Assembly (NCBI GenBank): GCA_900114805.1 | Contig: FOZN01000002.1 | Coordinates: 124,001-188,000, forward strand | Origin: Agrococcus baldri | GTDB taxonomy: Bacteria > Actinomycetota > Actinomycetes > Actinomycetales > Microbacteriaceae | Length of the DNA: 64,000 nucleotides | Direction of reading: 5' to 3' | Shown here: positions 1 to 8,335 of the stretch, in pieces | Position numbering within the stretch: the stretch's first letter is position 1 | Layout of the letters: each line of letters opens with the position of its first letter | Translations under genes and position numbers: made by a program | Notes under the pieces: model-generated | Told to the model about the DNA's origin: nothing | Database searches by the model: none | The model's input: only the letters and a program-made list of their open reading frames with translations

Positions 1-1368
1 CCCTACAACCGCAGGCCCGCCTCCGCCATCGCCTGGCTGCTGATCATCATGATCCAGCCCATCGCGGGCTGGATCATCTTCGGTCTGCTCGGCAACAACC
101 GGCTCTCCGCCGGCCGCCGCAAGAAGATGGCGGCCATCCAGGAGCTCATCGGCGAGAGCACCCTCGACATCGACGACGTCGAGCCGCTGCCGGTCAGCCC
201 CGAGTGGCTGCCCGGGGTCGTGGCGCTCAACCGCACGCTCTCGTCGATGCCGCACGTCGGCCCCACCGAGGCGGTTGTGTGGGGCGAGTTCGACTCGCAG
301 CTCGAGGCCATGGCCCGCCGCATCGATGAGGCAGAGCGCTTCGTGCACGTGGAGTTCTACCTGATCGTCGCCTCCGAGCGCACCGAGGTGTTCTTCGCCG
401 CGCTGGAGCGGGCGGCCGCACGCGGCGTCACCGTTCGCGTGCTCGTCGACCATCTGACGAGCGTGCGCTACCCGCGCCGCAAGGAGACCGTCGCGAGGCT
501 CGAGGCGATGGGCGCCGAGCTGCGCGACATGCTGCCGCTGCGGCCGTGGAAAGGCCAGTGGCAGCGGCTCGACCTGCGCAATCACCGCAAGCTCGTCGTG
601 ATCGACGGCCGCGTCGGCTTCACCGGTTCGCTCAACCTCATCGACCCCTCCTACCTGTGGCGCAAGAACATCCGCCGCGGTCTGCAGTGGCGCGACACCT
701 GGGTCGAGTTCACCGGCCAGCCCGTGCGCGCGCTCGGCGTGCTCTTCTGGTCGGACTGGTGGGCCGAGACGAACGAGCTGGTGGAACTCGCCACCGAGAC
801 GCCCGAGAGCCACGGCGACCTCAACGCATCCGTCGTGCCATCAGGGCCCGGCTTCGAGGGCGAGATCAACCTGCGCATCTTCCTCGAGCTGGTGCACGCG
901 GCCGAGCGGCGCATCACGATCGTCAGCCCCTACTTCGTGCCCGACGAGGCGATGCGCTATGCGATCACCTCGGCTGCGCTGCGCGGCATCGAGGTCGAGC
1001 TGTTCGCCAGCGAGATCGGCGACCAGTTCTGGACGTACCACGCGCAGCGCTCGTACTACGAGGAGCTGCTGCGGGCGGGCGTGAAGATCACCCTGTTCGC
1101 GAAGCCGACCGTGCTGCACTCGAAGTTCATGACCTTCGACGAGCACGTCTCGGTGATCGGCTCGTCGAACATCGACATGCGCTCGTTCGGCCTGAACTTC
1201 GAGGTGTCGATGCTCATCGAGGGCGCGTCGATGGTCGCGCAGCTGCAGGGCATGGCGGATGGGTACCGGCTGCAGTCGTCGCAGCTCACCCTGGACGCGT
1301 GGATGGCGCGGCCCCGCATCGCGCAGGCCTTCGACTCGATCGCCCGGCTCACCTCAGCGCTGCAGTAG
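1..1368 (+). CDS. cls: Cardiolipin synthase (5'-truncated by window edge)
   Basis: This enzyme joins two phosphatidylglycerols, or PG and CDP-diacylglycerol, into cardiolipin at the membrane. Two HKD phospholipase-D motifs are visible: HRKLVVIDGRVGFTGSLN near the middle and LHSKFMTFDEHVSVIGSSN near the C-terminus. The reading frame is open from base 1 with a typical family N-terminus (NRRPASAIAWLL, a membrane segment), so the true start lies upstream; an internal ATG at 49 is too far inside the membrane segment. The visible part is 455 residues, close to full length for the family. It converges on the lipoprotein gene that follows. Confidence 0.9.
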   Translation, partial: PYNRRPASAIAWLLIIMIQPIAGWIIFGLLGNNRLSAGRRKKMAAIQELIGESTLDIDDVEPLPVSPEWLPGVVALNRTLSSMPHVGPTEAVVWGEFDSQLEAMARRIDEAERFVHVEFYLIVASERTEVFFAALERAAARGVTVRVLVDHLTSVRYPRRKETVARLEAMGAELRDMLPLRPWKGQWQRLDLRNHRKLVVIDGRVGFTGSLNLIDPSYLWRKNIRRGLQWRDTWVEFTGQPVRALGVLFWSDWWAETNELVELATETPESHGDLNASVVPSGPGFEGEINLRIFLELVHAAERRITIVSPYFVPDEAMRYAITSAALRGIEVELFASEIGDQFWTYHAQRSYYEELLRAGVKITLFAKPTVLHSKFMTFDEHVSVIGSSNIDMRSFGLNFEVSMLIEGASMVAQLQGMADGYRLQSSQLTLDAWMARPRIAQAFDSIARLTSALQ

Positions 1369-1385
1369 CCGGGCCGCGCGGGCCG

Positions 1386-2027
1386 CTACAGCTGCTCGGC
1401 GAAGTCGTAGACGACCCACGTGTCGCCGGCTTCGACGCCCTCGCCGGCCACGATGCCGGTCAGCCGGTCGCCGTCGCATCGGTACTGCACCGGCACCGGC
1501 TGCCGCTCGACGTCGGTCACGTCCGTCTCGACGATGCCGGCGGTGGTCATCGTGGAGGTGGTCGTCACATCCGAGTCGATCGGGGAGGTCGCGACCAGCC
1601 CGTCCTGGCCGACCGTGTACTCCCCGATCAGCGTGCCGTCCCAGATGACCTCGACGGAGGAGCCGGTGCCGTCCCTGATCTCGGTGAAGATGCGCCACTG
1701 GTGATACTCGAGGCCGAATCCGCCGGCGCCGTCGAACACGACCGAGAAGGTGCCGGAGACCTCATCGGCGTCCCCTGCGGGCACGTCCCAGGCTGGACTG
1801 GCGGGATCGACCTGCCACCGGCCCGGCAGGCAGTCGAGCGCCCGCTCCGATGCGCTCCGCTCATCGACGGCCGCTGCCGACGGGGCGGGATCGGGTGCCG
1901 GAGCGGAGCCGCTCGGCTCGCCCGGCGGGGCCGGATCGGGTGCTGGCGGCGGCGCCGTCGAGCAGGCGGTCGTGACCAGCAGTGCCGCGACGACGAGCGT
2001 CGCGCGCGCGAATCGGCTTCCGAGCAT
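1386..2027 (-). CDS. Putative lipoprotein, paralogue of the 7542-8222 product
   Basis: Function unknown. The 213-residue product has a basic N-terminus, a hydrophobic stretch and a lipobox (LVTTAC), then an Ala/Pro/Asp-rich linker and a soluble domain of about 150 residues. That domain resembles the lipoprotein at 7542-8222: both show a CLxGxW opening, a T-rich middle and an R/YRCxGDxLT motif near the C-terminus. I chose the ATG at 2027 because GAGGAG lies about 9 bases upstream; a TTG at 2045 would add six residues and lose that spacing. Probably anchored on the outer face of the cytoplasmic membrane. Confidence 0.75.
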   Translation of the reverse strand: MLGSRFARATLVVAALLVTTACSTAPPPAPDPAPPGEPSGSAPAPDPAPSAAAVDERSASERALDCLPGRWQVDPASPAWDVPAGDADEVSGTFSVVFDGAGGFGLEYHQWRIFTEIRDGTGSSVEVIWDGTLIGEYTVGQDGLVATSPIDSDVTTTSTMTTAGIVETDVTDVERQPVPVQYRCDGDRLTGIVAGEGVEAGDTWVVYDFAEQL

Positions 2028-2144
2028 GCGCTCGCTCCTCTGCAACCCGTGACCCGATGCGCGGGTGGCGCGCTCGGCTGTCCCACCGAGCCAACCATCC
2101 CTCGCTCACAGGCGGTTCACAATCGGCGAGCCACCGCAGGCGCG

Positions 2145-2915
2145 TCAGACCAGCAGCATCGTGAGCGCCACCCCGAGCGCGAAGCCGATGACGATCACGC
2201 GCAGCACCCAGGACGGGACGCGGCGCGAGAGCCAGCCGCCTGCGAGGCCGCCGACGAGCGAGGCCGCGAGCATGAGCAGCACGACGCCCCAGTGCACGAG
2301 CGGCGAGAACGCCAAGATGACGGCACCCGTGCCGTTGATGACGCCGGCCACGATGTTCTTCAGCGCATTGTGGTGCTGCAGCGAGTCGTGGATGAGCAGG
2401 CCGAGCATCGCGAGCATCATGACGCCGATGCCGGCGCCGAAGTAGGAGCCGTAGATGCCGATCAGCACGAACGACGCCTTCGTGGACCAGCCGCCGGAGG
2501 ATTCGGTGTCGAAGCCGTCGGCCGGGTCGCGCTTGAGTCGCTTCGCGATCAGCGGCTGCACGGCGAACAGGGCAGCGGCCGCGAGCACGAGCCACGGCAC
2601 GATATCGGTGAAGGCGTCGGAGGGGGTCAGGAGCAGCAGCACCGCACCGAGCGCCCCGCCGATGGCCGCGAAGGGCGCGTTGACGACGAAGCGGCGGCGC
2701 TGGCGGCGCAGCTCGGCGCGATAGCTCCAGGCACCGCCGAGGGTGCCGAAGAGCATGCCGATCGACGAGGTCATGTTCGCCGCGAGCGGGCTCATGCCCG
2801 CGGCGAGCATCGCCGGGAAGGTGATGAGCGTGCCGCCGCCGGCCGCCGCGTTGATCGCCCCACCGCCGACGGCGGCGAGGGCGATCAGCAGGTAGCCGCC
2901 GAGCTCGAGCTCCAA
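2145..2915 (-). CDS. Sulfite exporter TauE/SafE family permease
   Basis: This is an integral membrane protein of the TauE/SafE family, whose members are thought to export sulfite, sulfoacetate or related organosulfonates. It has 256 residues, usual for the family, with about eight hydrophobic segments; GAxxAAxGGGT and GxxxGxxxGAGxG patterns recur in the two halves as in the duplicated family fold. It starts with TTG one base after the stop codon of the upstream flavoprotein gene, so the two are translationally coupled. The substrate cannot be read from the sequence. Confidence 0.85.
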   Translation of the reverse strand: MELELGGYLLIALAAVGGGAINAAAGGGTLITFPAMLAAGMSPLAANMTSSIGMLFGTLGGAWSYRAELRRQRRRFVVNAPFAAIGGALGAVLLLLTPSDAFTDIVPWLVLAAAALFAVQPLIAKRLKRDPADGFDTESSGGWSTKASFVLIGIYGSYFGAGIGVMMLAMLGLLIHDSLQHHNALKNIVAGVINGTGAVILAFSPLVHWGVVLLMLAASLVGGLAGGWLSRRVPSWVLRVIVIGFALGVALTMLLV

Positions 2916-2916
2916 G

Positions 2917-4269
2917 TCAGCGCTGGTCGCGGGAGACGGCGATCATCTCGTCGCGCGGCACGACCTTGATGCGCTCGCGGCCGTGCGGCTCGCCGAGCGA
3001 CTTCTCGTGGTCGTCGAGGCGGATCCAGCCGTCGATGTCGGTCCACTCCACCGCCCGCTCCGCCAGCAGCGCCGGCACCGCATCCGCGTCGTAGTCCTCG
3101 GGGCTCCACCACGAGTGCTCATCGGAGAGCAGCTGCTCGACGGTCTCCTTCGCGTCGGACTTCGTGTGGCCGATGAGGCCCACCGGACCGCGCTTGATCC
3201 ATCCCGTCGCGTACATGCCCGGCACCGGGCGCGAGCCGTCGTGCACCCGGCCGGCGATGTTCGGGATCACGCCGCGGCGCTCGTCGAAGGGCACATCGTG
3301 CAGGGGCGAGGAGAAATAGCCGACGGCGCGATAGAGCGCCTGCACCGGGATCTCGCGGTACTCCCCCTTACCCTCCAGCCCGTCCTCGGTCGGCCGGGTG
3401 CGCTCGACGCGCAGCGCCTCGACCCTGCCGTCGCCGAGCACCGCGTCGGGGCGCGACCAGAAGTGCAGGTGCAGTCGGCGGCTCGCCTGGCCGGTCTCGC
3501 GCTGCCGCCACTGCTCGAGCACGCGCGAGATGACCAGGATCTGCTTGTTCTGCTTCAGCGTCTCCTCGTCGGGATCGACGCCGAAGTCCTCGTCGTGCAG
3601 GATCATGTCGACGTCGCGCAGCTCGCCGAGCTCGCGCAGCTCGAGCGGCGTGAACTTGACGCTCAAGGGTCCGCGGCGGCCGAAGACGTGCACGTCGGTG
3701 ACAGGCGACGCCTTGAGCCCGTCGACGACATTGGCCGGCACCTCGGTGGGCAGCAGATCCTCAGGGTGCTTCACGAGCATGCGCGCCACGTCGAGCGCGA
3801 CGTTGCCGTTGCCGATCACCGCGATCTCCTTGGCCTCCAGCGGCCACTCGCGCGGCACGTCGGGGTGGCCGTCGTACCAGGAGACGAAGTCGGCCGCGCC
3901 GTGGGAGCCGGGCAGGTCGATGCCGTCGATCTCGAGCGGTGCATCCTTGGTGGCACCGGTGGCGAAGATGACGCCGTGGTAGAGCCGCTGCAGGTCCTCG
4001 ACCGTGATGTCCTGCCCGAAGCGCACGTTGCCGAACAGCCGCACGGTGCCCGACTCGAGCACCTCGCGCAGTGCCGCGATGATGCCCTTGATGCGCGGGT
4101 GGTCGGGGGCGACGCCGTAGCGGACGAGCCCGTAGGGCGCCGGCAGCTGCTCGAACAGGTCGATGAAGGTCTCACGGCCGTGCTCGGCGGCGGCCTTCTT
4201 CAGGATGTCGGCGGCGTAGATGCCGGCGGGGCCGGCGCCGACCACGGCGATGCGGAGCGGTGCGCTCAC
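2917..4269 (-). CDS. FAD-dependent ferredoxin/adrenodoxin-NADP reductase (FprA-like)
   Basis: This 450-residue flavoprotein transfers electrons between NADPH and a ferredoxin, by similarity to actinobacterial FprA and mitochondrial adrenodoxin reductase. The N-terminus carries the FAD dinucleotide-binding motif VVGAGPAGIYAA, the middle has the NADP-site pattern VIGNGNVALDVARML, and the C-terminal part has the GWIKRGPVGLIGHTK segment conserved in the family. The GTG start at 4269 is preceded by AAGGAG at good spacing. It lies 57 bases downstream of the polyprenyl synthase gene and is coupled to the TauE-type permease. Confidence 0.9.
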   Translation of the reverse strand: MSAPLRIAVVGAGPAGIYAADILKKAAAEHGRETFIDLFEQLPAPYGLVRYGVAPDHPRIKGIIAALREVLESGTVRLFGNVRFGQDITVEDLQRLYHGVIFATGATKDAPLEIDGIDLPGSHGAADFVSWYDGHPDVPREWPLEAKEIAVIGNGNVALDVARMLVKHPEDLLPTEVPANVVDGLKASPVTDVHVFGRRGPLSVKFTPLELRELGELRDVDMILHDEDFGVDPDEETLKQNKQILVISRVLEQWRQRETGQASRRLHLHFWSRPDAVLGDGRVEALRVERTRPTEDGLEGKGEYREIPVQALYRAVGYFSSPLHDVPFDERRGVIPNIAGRVHDGSRPVPGMYATGWIKRGPVGLIGHTKSDAKETVEQLLSDEHSWWSPEDYDADAVPALLAERAVEWTDIDGWIRLDDHEKSLGEPHGRERIKVVPRDEMIAVSRDQR

Positions 4270-4326
4270 GGTTCTCCTTCAGCGTGCGTGGCGGCGGCGC
4301 CGCCCATGTTCTTGAGGTGTGCGGGT

Positions 4327-5337
4327 TCAGCGGGTGCGCGCGACGACGTGCTTGGCGAAGGCTTCGAGGGCGCGGCGCACGGTGCCGGCGGGCAGCGCCT
4401 CGAGCGCCTCGAGCGCCTGCTGCTGCCAGCGCTCGGCCTCGGCGATCGCCTCGTCGACGACGGGATGCTCGGCGAGCTCGGCGATCGCGGCGGTCAGGTC
4501 GGCCTCGTCGGTCGGCGACTCGAGCCGGGTGGCGAGGGCGACGGAGGCCGCGTCCTCGCGGGCACGCAGCAGCAGCACGGGCAGCGTCTGCACGCCGGCG
4601 CGCACATCGGTGCCGCGATCCTTCCCGGTCTCGGGGTCGTCGGAGAGGTCGATCGCGTCGTCGACCAGCTGGAAGGCCACGCCGATGCGCTCGCCGAAGT
4701 CTCGCAGCGCGTCGCGGTAGCCGGCGTCGGCGCCGCTCACGAGCACGCCGAGCTCGGCGGCCGCAGCGATGAGCGAACCGGTCTTGTCGCTGAGCACCTG
4801 CAGGTAATGCTCGACCGGGTCGGCCTCGCCGGGCCCGAGGGTCTCTTGCAGCTGGCCGAGGCAGAGCCGCTCGAAGGTGCGGGCCTGCAGCTGCGCGACC
4901 TCGGAACCCAGCGGCGCGGAGACCGCGCCGGCGCGGGCGAACAGCAGGTCGCCGGCGAGGATGGCGACCGAGTTGCTCCAGGCGATGTGGGCGGCGGGCA
5001 CGCCTCGCCGGGTCTCCGCCTCGTCCATCACGTCGTCGTGGTACAGGCTCGCGAGGTGCGTGATCTCGACGACCTCGGCGGCGGCGAGCACCTCGTCGTC
5101 GATGCCGCGGCCGAGGTGAGCGGCCAGCAGCAGCAGCAGCGGCCGGGCACGCTTGCCGCCGGCCTCCTTGAGGTACCGGGTCGCCGCATCCACCACCGGG
5201 TCGGCGACCCGCAGGTGCTCGTCGAGCAGCACCTCGAGCCGCTCGAGCCCGGTGTCGACGGCGTCGATGACGCGCTTGTCGGCGGGCGTCGCGAAATGCG
5301 GCCCGCGGAGCCCGAAGGCCGAGGTCACCGACGGCAT
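4327..5337 (-). CDS. Long-chain polyprenyl diphosphate synthase (menaquinone side chain)
   Basis: A trans-prenyltransferase that elongates farnesyl or geranylgeranyl diphosphate with isopentenyl diphosphate. Both aspartate-rich motifs are present: HDDVMDEAETRRG (first DDxxD) and LVDDAIDLSDD (second), as is GGKRARP near the N-terminus. It has 336 residues, normal for the family. The ATG at 5337 overlaps the menG stop by one base (TGATG), so the two genes form one translational unit. That context makes the product the prenyl chain donor for menaquinone; the chain length is not readable from sequence alone. Confidence 0.92.
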   Translation of the reverse strand: MPSVTSAFGLRGPHFATPADKRVIDAVDTGLERLEVLLDEHLRVADPVVDAATRYLKEAGGKRARPLLLLLAAHLGRGIDDEVLAAAEVVEITHLASLYHDDVMDEAETRRGVPAAHIAWSNSVAILAGDLLFARAGAVSAPLGSEVAQLQARTFERLCLGQLQETLGPGEADPVEHYLQVLSDKTGSLIAAAAELGVLVSGADAGYRDALRDFGERIGVAFQLVDDAIDLSDDPETGKDRGTDVRAGVQTLPVLLLRAREDAASVALATRLESPTDEADLTAAIAELAEHPVVDEAIAEAERWQQQALEALEALPAGTVRRALEAFAKHVVARTR

Positions 5338-6089
5338 CAAGCGCCCTGCTCCTCCTGCTGCGCGTGGCGCGCGAGCCGCATGGCGCTCGTGACCTCCGTG
5401 GGCTTGCGGCCGCGGTGCAGCGCCACGACGCCCAGCGTCAGGTTGCGGTGCGCGACGCGCGTGAAGCCGGCCGTGCGGATCCACTGCGAGAGCACCTGCT
5501 GCTCGGGCCACGAGGCGATCGACTCGACCAGGTATCGGTAGGCCTCCGGGTTGCTGCTGGCGGCCATCGCCATGCCGGGCAGCACGCTGCGCAGGTAGAG
5601 CTCGTAGCTCTTGCGCACGACGCCGACGGGCGGCTGCGAGAACTCGCAGATGAGCACGCGCCCGCCCGGCTTCAGCACCCGGTAGAACTCGCTCAGCGCT
5701 GCTCGCGGGTTCTGCACGTTGCGCAGCCCGAAGGAGATGGTGACGGCATCGAACGAGTCGCTGTCGAACGGCAGCTCCTCGGCCGAGCCGTGCACGAACT
5801 CGATGTCGGGGTGGCGCTCCTGCCCCACCTCGAGCATGCCGTGGCTGATGTCGAGCGCGGTGACGAGCGCACCCGCCTTCGCCATCGGCGCTGCCGATGC
5901 GCCGGTGCCGGCTGCGACGTCGAGGATGCGCTCGCCGGGCTGCGGTCGCACGGCGCGCTGCATGTGGATGCGCCAGAGCCGGTCGTTGCCGCCGGAGAGC
6001 AAGGTGTTCAGCAGGTCGTAGCGCTTGGCGGTCGCGTCGAACATGCCCGCGACCTCTTCGGGGTCCTTCTGCAGGTCAGCTCGGTTCAC
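5337..6089 (-). CDS. menG: Demethylmenaquinone methyltransferase
   Basis: This SAM-dependent enzyme performs the last step of menaquinone synthesis, C-methylation of demethylmenaquinone. Motifs of the UbiE/MenG family are visible: FDATAKRYDLLN at the N-terminus, the SAM site LDVAAGTGASAAPMAKAG, and FGLRNVQNP followed by VLKPGGRVLICEFSQP. Length is 250 residues. The start is GTG at 6089, with TAGGAT ending six bases before it, which suggests a leaderless transcript. It is divergent from menF and leads the menG-prenyl synthase-fprA-tauE run. Confidence 0.95.
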   Translation of the reverse strand: MNRADLQKDPEEVAGMFDATAKRYDLLNTLLSGGNDRLWRIHMQRAVRPQPGERILDVAAGTGASAAPMAKAGALVTALDISHGMLEVGQERHPDIEFVHGSAEELPFDSDSFDAVTISFGLRNVQNPRAALSEFYRVLKPGGRVLICEFSQPPVGVVRKSYELYLRSVLPGMAMAASSNPEAYRYLVESIASWPEQQVLSQWIRTAGFTRVAHRNLTLGVVALHRGRKPTEVTSAMRLARHAQQEEQGA

Positions 6090-6095
6090 CCCACC

Positions 6096-6101
6096 ATCCT
6101 A
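6096..6101 (-). promoter_or_regulatory. -10-like hexamer of menG (leaderless)
   Basis: On the minus strand the hexamer reads TAGGAT and ends six bases before the menG GTG. In the actinobacterial pattern TAnnnT, transcription would begin at or next to the start codon. No convincing -35 box is seen. Confidence 0.5.
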
Positions 6102-6129
6102 GGCTCCCGTGGCCGAGCGATCGCCTGGG

Positions 6130-6135
6130 TAGGCT
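6130..6135 (+). promoter_or_regulatory. -10-like hexamer of menF (leaderless)
   Basis: TAGGCT ends seven bases before the menF ATG. Together with the menG hexamer on the other strand it makes a compact 53-bp divergent promoter region between two genes of the same pathway. Confidence 0.5.
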
Positions 6136-6142
6136 TGCCGCT

Positions 6143-7402
6143 ATGCCAGGCCTGCGGGTGCGCTCCGAGCGCATGGAGCTCGGGCGCCTGCTGGAGCATG
6201 CCGACCCGCGTGCGCCGCTGGCCGTCCGTCGCGGCGCCGACGGCATCGTCGGTCGCGGCGAGGCGCTGCGGCTCGAGTTCCACGGCCCCTCGCGCTTCAC
6301 AGATGCAGCGGATGCGTGGCGCCGCGTCGCGCAGGACGCCCTCGTCGACGACGCGGTCGGCGTCCCCGGCACGGGGCTGATCGCCTTCGGCGCCTTCGCC
6401 TTCGACGACGCCTCCGCGGCGACGAGCGTGCTGATCGTCCCGCAGGTGGTCGTCGGTCGGCGCGGCGACGACGAGTGGGTGACCTGGATCGGCGATCAGG
6501 GCCGGCTGCACCCGACCGCGGTCGACGACGTGCGCGTCGAGCTGCGCGATGGTGCCATCGACGCCGCGCGGTACCGGGCGGTCGTGGCCGAGGCGACCGA
6601 GCGCATCCGTGCCGGTGAGGCCGAGAAGATCGTGGTGGCGCGCGACCGGGTTGGCCAGCTGCCTCCGGACGGCGACGTGCGCTCGGTCGCCGTGGGTCTC
6701 GTGCAGCGCTACCCGGATGCCGTCACCTACGCCGTCGACGGACTGATCGGCGCGAGCCCCGAGACGCTCATCGCCGCGCACCACGGGCACTTCTTCTCGC
6801 GCGTGCTCGCCGGCACCGCCGCCCGCGGGGCGACCCCGGCGCTCGATGCCGACATCGCCGAGTCGCTGGCGGACGGCGACAAGGACATGCGCGAGCATCG
6901 CTTCGCCGCCGCCTCGGCGATCGAGGTGCTGCGGCGGCTCGCGCCGGACGCGCGGGCGTCCGAGCCGTTCCCGCTGCAGCTGCCCAACCTGTGGCACCTG
7001 GCGACCGACATCACCGGCACCCTCGGCGAGCACTCGACGCTCGACGTGCTGGCCCTGCTGCATCCGACCGCGGCGGTCGCCGGCACGCCGCGGTCGGCCG
7101 CGCTGCAGCTCATCCGCGACCTCGAGGGGATCGATCGGGGCCGCTACGCCGGCCCGGTCGGCTGGATCGACGGCAACGGCGGTGGGGAGTGGGTGATCGC
7201 CCTGCGCGGGGCGGACATCGCCGCAGACGGCTCGATCCGGGCGTTCGCCGGGGCCGGCATCGTCGCGGGCTCCGACCCCGACGCCGAGCTCGCGGAGACC
7301 GGCGTGAAGCTGCGCCCGATCACCGACGCGCTGGCCGACCCGCTGCCGGCCGCCAGGCCGGAGACGCCGCGGCCGGCGGAGCGGCTGCCGGGCCGCCAGT
7401 AG
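6143..7402 (+). CDS. menF: Isochorismate synthase
   Basis: This enzyme isomerises chorismate to isochorismate, the committed step of menaquinone synthesis. The C-terminal chorismate-binding domain is clear: AEKIVVARD, GASPETLI, VLAGTAARG, KDMREHRFA and LHPTAAVAGTPR, followed by YAGPVGWID and IVAGSDPDAE. Length is 419 residues. The ATG at 6143 is chosen because a TAGGCT hexamer ends seven bases upstream and the open frame before it has no family similarity. A siderophore-type isochorismate synthase is possible by sequence, but the men neighbours make MenF the better call. Confidence 0.93.
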   Translation: MPGLRVRSERMELGRLLEHADPRAPLAVRRGADGIVGRGEALRLEFHGPSRFTDAADAWRRVAQDALVDDAVGVPGTGLIAFGAFAFDDASAATSVLIVPQVVVGRRGDDEWVTWIGDQGRLHPTAVDDVRVELRDGAIDAARYRAVVAEATERIRAGEAEKIVVARDRVGQLPPDGDVRSVAVGLVQRYPDAVTYAVDGLIGASPETLIAAHHGHFFSRVLAGTAARGATPALDADIAESLADGDKDMREHRFAAASAIEVLRRLAPDARASEPFPLQLPNLWHLATDITGTLGEHSTLDVLALLHPTAAVAGTPRSAALQLIRDLEGIDRGRYAGPVGWIDGNGGGEWVIALRGADIAADGSIRAFAGAGIVAGSDPDAELAETGVKLRPITDALADPLPAARPETPRPAERLPGRQ

Positions 7403-7541
7403 CCCGCATGCCGCCCGGCGGCTGCCCGCGCGCGGCGTGCGAGCGGGCGCGAGCGCCGTGCGCGGCGTCTGTGAGCGATCTGAGAGCGGCTCCCGGCATG
7501 GTGATGCCACTGGCACCGGACGACGAACGACGAGGACGCCG

Positions 7542-8222
7542 ATGAGAGACCACCGCACTGCTGGACCGAAGTTCGGGGCGCTCATCGCCCTCACGCTGGG
7601 AGCGGCACTGCTGCTGTCGGGCTGCAGCAGCAGCATCGACCCGGAGGCTTCCGAGCAGGCGGCCGTGACCGGTGGTGGCCCGGGCGGAGGCTCGACGAAG
7701 GCCGGCCGGCCCGCGGACGACGCCGCCGACGCCGACGGCGAGGCAGATGCGGAAGCCGAGCCTGCGGAGCCGGCGACGGAAGCGCTCGCCGGCGCGGCCT
7801 GCCTGACGGGCAGCTGGGTCGTCGACAACGAGCACTTCGGCGAGCTCATGTCATCGGTCTCCGGCAGCGCCGTCGACGACATTGAGGGCGTCACCACGGT
7901 CACGTTCCGCGACGACGGCACGACGACGACCCACTACGACGAGTGGCAGCACACCATCACGATGGACTCCGCGACCGTGACGATCGTGAAGGATGGCGAG
8001 GATTCCGGCGTCTACGAGGTGGCGGAGGACGGCAGCATGACACTGACCGACACCGACCTCGGCGCCACCACGACATCGCAGATGACGATGGGCGGCCAGA
8101 CCGTCGCCCATCAGGCCCCGCCCCAGCCCTCGGTCTTCTCCCGAGCGACGTTCCGCTGCGAGGGCGATGCGCTCACCGTGACCGCAGAAGGAGCGACGAC
8201 AATCCTGCACCGCGAGGACTGA
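7542..8222 (+). CDS. Putative lipoprotein, paralogue of the 1386-2027 product
   Basis: Function unknown. The 226-residue product has an export signal with lipobox LLLSGC, an acidic low-complexity linker rich in Ala, Asp and Glu (residues about 45-80), and a soluble domain starting CLTGSW that matches the other lipoprotein of the window in layout, including the FRCEGDALTVT segment near the end. The ATG at 7542 follows GAGGACG. Bases 7403-7541 between menF and this gene hold no other gene that I can support. Confidence 0.78.
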   Translation: MRDHRTAGPKFGALIALTLGAALLLSGCSSSIDPEASEQAAVTGGGPGGGSTKAGRPADDAADADGEADAEAEPAEPATEALAGAACLTGSWVVDNEHFGELMSSVSGSAVDDIEGVTTVTFRDDGTTTTHYDEWQHTITMDSATVTIVKDGEDSGVYEVAEDGSMTLTDTDLGATTTSQMTMGGQTVAHQAPPQPSVFSRATFRCEGDALTVTAEGATTILHRED

Positions 8223-8335
8223 GAGGCCCGCCTGCCTGAACGAAGAATGGGTGATCGTCCCGCAACCGCACCTTTGCGCTTCCTGTATGCCACTCTGGTC
8301 AGGGGCCGTCGCCCCGGGAGGCTGGGTGCGCGAGC

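Noticed and set aside
2028..2045. TTG start at 2045 for the first lipoprotein
   Set aside because: ATG at 2027 has better ribosome-site spacing and gives a normal signal peptide.
546..2969. Very long plus-strand reading frame of 807 codons
   Set aside because: It runs antisense or out of frame to the cls, lipoprotein and TauE genes, is dominated by Arg, Ala and Gly, and has no motif; typical GC-rich shadow frame.
2983..5541. Long plus-strand reading frame of 852 codons opposite the FprA-like, prenyl synthase and menG genes
   Set aside because: The minus-strand genes have clear motifs and coupled starts; the plus frame is a mirror of them without homology.
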